From: a virus
Length of the DNA stretch: 32,905 bases
Virus record (IMG/VR): IMGVR_UViG_3300047171_000145
Coordinates: 1 to 32,905 of that record
Direction: 5' to 3' (one strand)
Position 1 is the stretch's first letter. Each line of letters begins with the position of its first letter. The notes beneath the pieces were generated by a model, which saw only the letters and a program-made list of their open reading frames with translations, did not search any database and was not told where the DNA came from. Below, in pieces: positions 31,391-32,905 of this stretch. A program made the position numbers and the translations under genes.

Positions 31391-31609
31391 TCAGAGCCCT
31401 TGCGCGCGCGCGGCAGTAGCCGCAGCGCGTGCCAAATGCACCCAGATCTGATACGTCGCCTCGATCGTGAAGCAGACGACAACGAGCCCAATCAGGATCC
31501 GTTCGAGGAGCGGGTGATCTTCGCGCGTCCAAAGCGCGCGTGTGAGCCAATCCTCGCGATCCTCGACCGCCGGCCGCGCGTACTTATAGCGTTGCTCTCG
31601 ACGAGTCAA
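31391..31609 (-). CDS. 72-residue one-pass membrane mini-protein, TTG start
   Basis: TTG 31609 forms a TTGA overlap with the helix-turn-helix gene; longer in-frame sequence is Arg-rich shadow. The product has a basic lead-in, TREDHPLLERILIGLVVVCF and a membrane span of about 22 residues. Unknown role in an otherwise soluble replication block. Confidence 0.5.
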   Translation of the reverse strand: MTRREQRYKYARPAVEDREDWLTRALWTREDHPLLERILIGLVVVCFTIEATYQIWVHLARAAATAARAQGL

Positions 31610-31989
31610 ATCGCACCACCGATCTCGTGCGCGCGGATCCAGCGCTGCAGCTCGCCGCGGCGGATAAAGCGCGTGCCGGACGGCTCGAACTGGACGTAAC
31701 GCAAAGGCGTCTTGCAATCCGTACCGCTCATCGCGTCGTACAAGCGCGACTTCGAAAGGGCGGGGTACTGCGTGTAGATCTGCGCGAGCGTCAGTGGCTC
31801 ATCATCGCCTGACGTTGACGCGCTCGGACCCGAGCTAAGCGCGAGGCGATCGTGAATCGCCACGAGTGCGTCGATCGCGATCGCGAGCAACTGCTCGAGG
31901 CGTGTCGGTGCGTCGGCACTCTGCAGAGTCGTGCGCACGCGACCGTCAACGTCGTTCGCGAGCTCGCGAAGTGCGCGAACGCTACCCAC
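31606..31989 (-). CDS. Helix-turn-helix (excisionase-like) protein
   Basis: 127 residues from GTG, overlapping the RecT stop by eight bases. The N-terminal 60 residues are helical. Residues about 69-122 (TLAQIYTQYPALSKSRLYDA, then TRFIRRGELQRWI) match a small MerR/excisionase-type winged HTH. It may regulate transcription, or be an excisionase; no integrase is visible here. Confidence 0.65.
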   Translation of the reverse strand: MGSVRALRELANDVDGRVRTTLQSADAPTRLEQLLAIAIDALVAIHDRLALSSGPSASTSGDDEPLTLAQIYTQYPALSKSRLYDAMSGTDCKTPLRYVQFEPSGTRFIRRGELQRWIRAHEIGGAI

Positions 31990-32905
31990 GCGTCGCGTAC
32001 CCCCGCTTTTTCGAGAAGCGGCGCACGAGCTCGCGCTTCTCCTCGATGCGCAGCTGTCGCCAGTCGTACGTCACCGTGACGCCGCCGTCACTGCTCACTT
32101 GACCGGTAAGCTCGAGTAGATCAACGTCGTCGCTCGGCACCTGATATTTTGCGAACCACGTCTCGATCCAGGCGGTAATCGCGGCATCGTCGCCCTGCGC
32201 ATCTGCCGGTTTGCCCTCAGAAGAACTCGCTAAGGCTTGCGTTTGCTCCGGCTCGACCTGAGTATCGGATTCAGGTTCGGATTGCGTTGTAGCGCCCGCA
32301 ATCGCGTTTTCGATCGGCGCTGGTTGCACGGCTGGCGCAACGGAGATCTCGGCGATCGGCTCCGGTGCGTCAGGCGCGTTAAGCTCTTCAGGTGTATAGA
32401 CGGCGCCGTTAAAAACGTCGGGGCAATACATGCGAGCTCCGCGCGTCATGGCGCGCGAGCGATACATGTCGCGCGGATACTTCTGCCACGTGTTCTTCTG
32501 CAACAACTTCGCGCGCTCGGCGTCGACCTCGAGAAACGTCGACAGCCCAAGCGACTCGCCGCGCTCGAAGAACTCGATTTCGCAACCCTTCTCGTCCGAT
32601 CGGCGGATGCGATAGTCATATCGGCCCGACTGCTTGATGCGCGCAGCGATAAGCGATGCGTCCAGCGACGGCTTGCCTTCGACGATGTGAACACCCGCGA
32701 TCGCGGCCATCGGCCCGATTTGCAACTCGGCGCCGTAAAGGATCTTCACGAACGCCTGCTCGGCTTTTTCGATCCCGGCGAAGTACGACGACCCCGCGAT
32801 CGCGCGAGCAATCGTTTTCATCTCGTCAATTGATAAACCGCCGACGCGCGGTGCCTCGACGTTCGCCGGCTGCGCGACGGCTAGCGGCGTGATTGCGCCG
32901 CTCAT
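31982..32905 (-). CDS. recT: RecT-like single-strand annealing protein
   Basis: The ORF reaches the window edge with an ATG at its last three bases; 307 residues could be complete or slightly truncated. The central SYFAGIEKAEQAFVKILYGA and the later RDMYRSRAMTRGARMYCPDV followed by FNGAVYTPEEL are characteristic of phage RecT-like proteins, which anneal homologous single strands during recombination. The C-terminal 100 residues are low complexity, then a short folded tail. It opens the recombination/replication block with the RuvC-type resolvase further downstream. No companion exonuclease is inside the window. Confidence 0.8.
   Translation of the reverse strand: MSGAITPLAVAQPANVEAPRVGGLSIDEMKTIARAIAGSSYFAGIEKAEQAFVKILYGAELQIGPMAAIAGVHIVEGKPSLDASLIAARIKQSGRYDYRIRRSDEKGCEIEFFERGESLGLSTFLEVDAERAKLLQKNTWQKYPRDMYRSRAMTRGARMYCPDVFNGAVYTPEELNAPDAPEPIAEISVAPAVQPAPIENAIAGATTQSEPESDTQVEPEQTQALASSSEGKPADAQGDDAAITAWIETWFAKYQVPSDDVDLLELTGQVSSDGGVTVTYDWRQLRIEEKRELVRRFSKKRGYATRG

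Noticed and set aside
1-32905. Integrase, attachment sites, tRNA genes, insertion sequences, endolysin
   Set aside because: I looked for their motifs and saw none; absence from this window says nothing about the rest of the genome.

Overview
The window is a nearly gapless, single-orientation stretch of a tailed double-stranded DNA phage or prophage. Every supported gene reads on the minus strand, so transcription runs from base 32905 down to base 1. The gene set is that of a long-tailed siphovirus: HK97-type portal, prohead protease and major capsid; head-tail connectors; major tail protein; a G/T tail-chaperone pair; a 1393-residue tape measure; distal tail protein; and a hub. By the usual rule of about 1.5 angstroms per tape-measure residue, the tail would be about 200 nm. 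The DNA is GC-rich and strikingly rich in GATC. No integrase, repressor, endolysin, tRNA, transposase or host gene is visible, so I cannot tell free phage from prophage, and the host is unnamed beyond a high-GC bacterium. Two genes carry Sec-type signal peptides, so the host must have ordinary Sec export.

Layout in transcription order. (1) 32905-29830, recombination and replication: RecT-like annealing protein, a small helix-turn-helix protein, a one-pass membrane mini-protein, a DnaD-like replication protein and a DnaB/RecA-type ATPase. (2) 29833-25769, accessory early block of very small genes, several with cysteine/histidine clusters, plus a pentapeptide-repeat protein and a RuvC-type resolvase. 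(3) 25768-23779, packaging: terminase small subunit, a previously hidden 37-residue membrane peptide, and terminase large subunit that appears to start at CTG. (4) 23779-15683, head: portal, head morphogenesis protein, protease fused to a scaffold-like tail, capsid, connectors. (5) 15652-12634, an unusual cassette between the connectors and the tail genes: a decoration-like protein, a secreted beta-rich protein, and a secreted SGNH/GDSL esterase with an N-terminal jelly-roll-like region. (6) 12626-1055, tail: gp10-like protein, tail terminator, major tail protein, chaperones, tape measure, distal tail, lectin-like minor tail protein, hub. (7) 920-1, small membrane proteins, probably the start of a lysis module that continues beyond the left edge.

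Expression looks tightly coupled. In the early half, fourteen junctions are 4-base NTGA overlaps (ATGA, GTGA, TTGA and one CTGA). This spacing rule decides several starts, exposes the 37-residue gene and argues for the CTG start. Clear Shine-Dalgarno sequences appear mainly in front of late structural genes. Two places where coding switches frame (near 632-637 and near 10403-10416) and one long out-of-frame overlap (17672-17765) are marked. Stem-loops after the capsid gene probably tune its mRNA level.

The most distinctive elements are the secreted esterase cassette, a C-terminal domain shared by two or three adjacent structural genes, the CTG-started terminase with its membrane-peptide partner, and two homogenised tandem-repeat proteins (17-residue repeats at the hub N-terminus; nineteen pentapeptides at 28323-28607).
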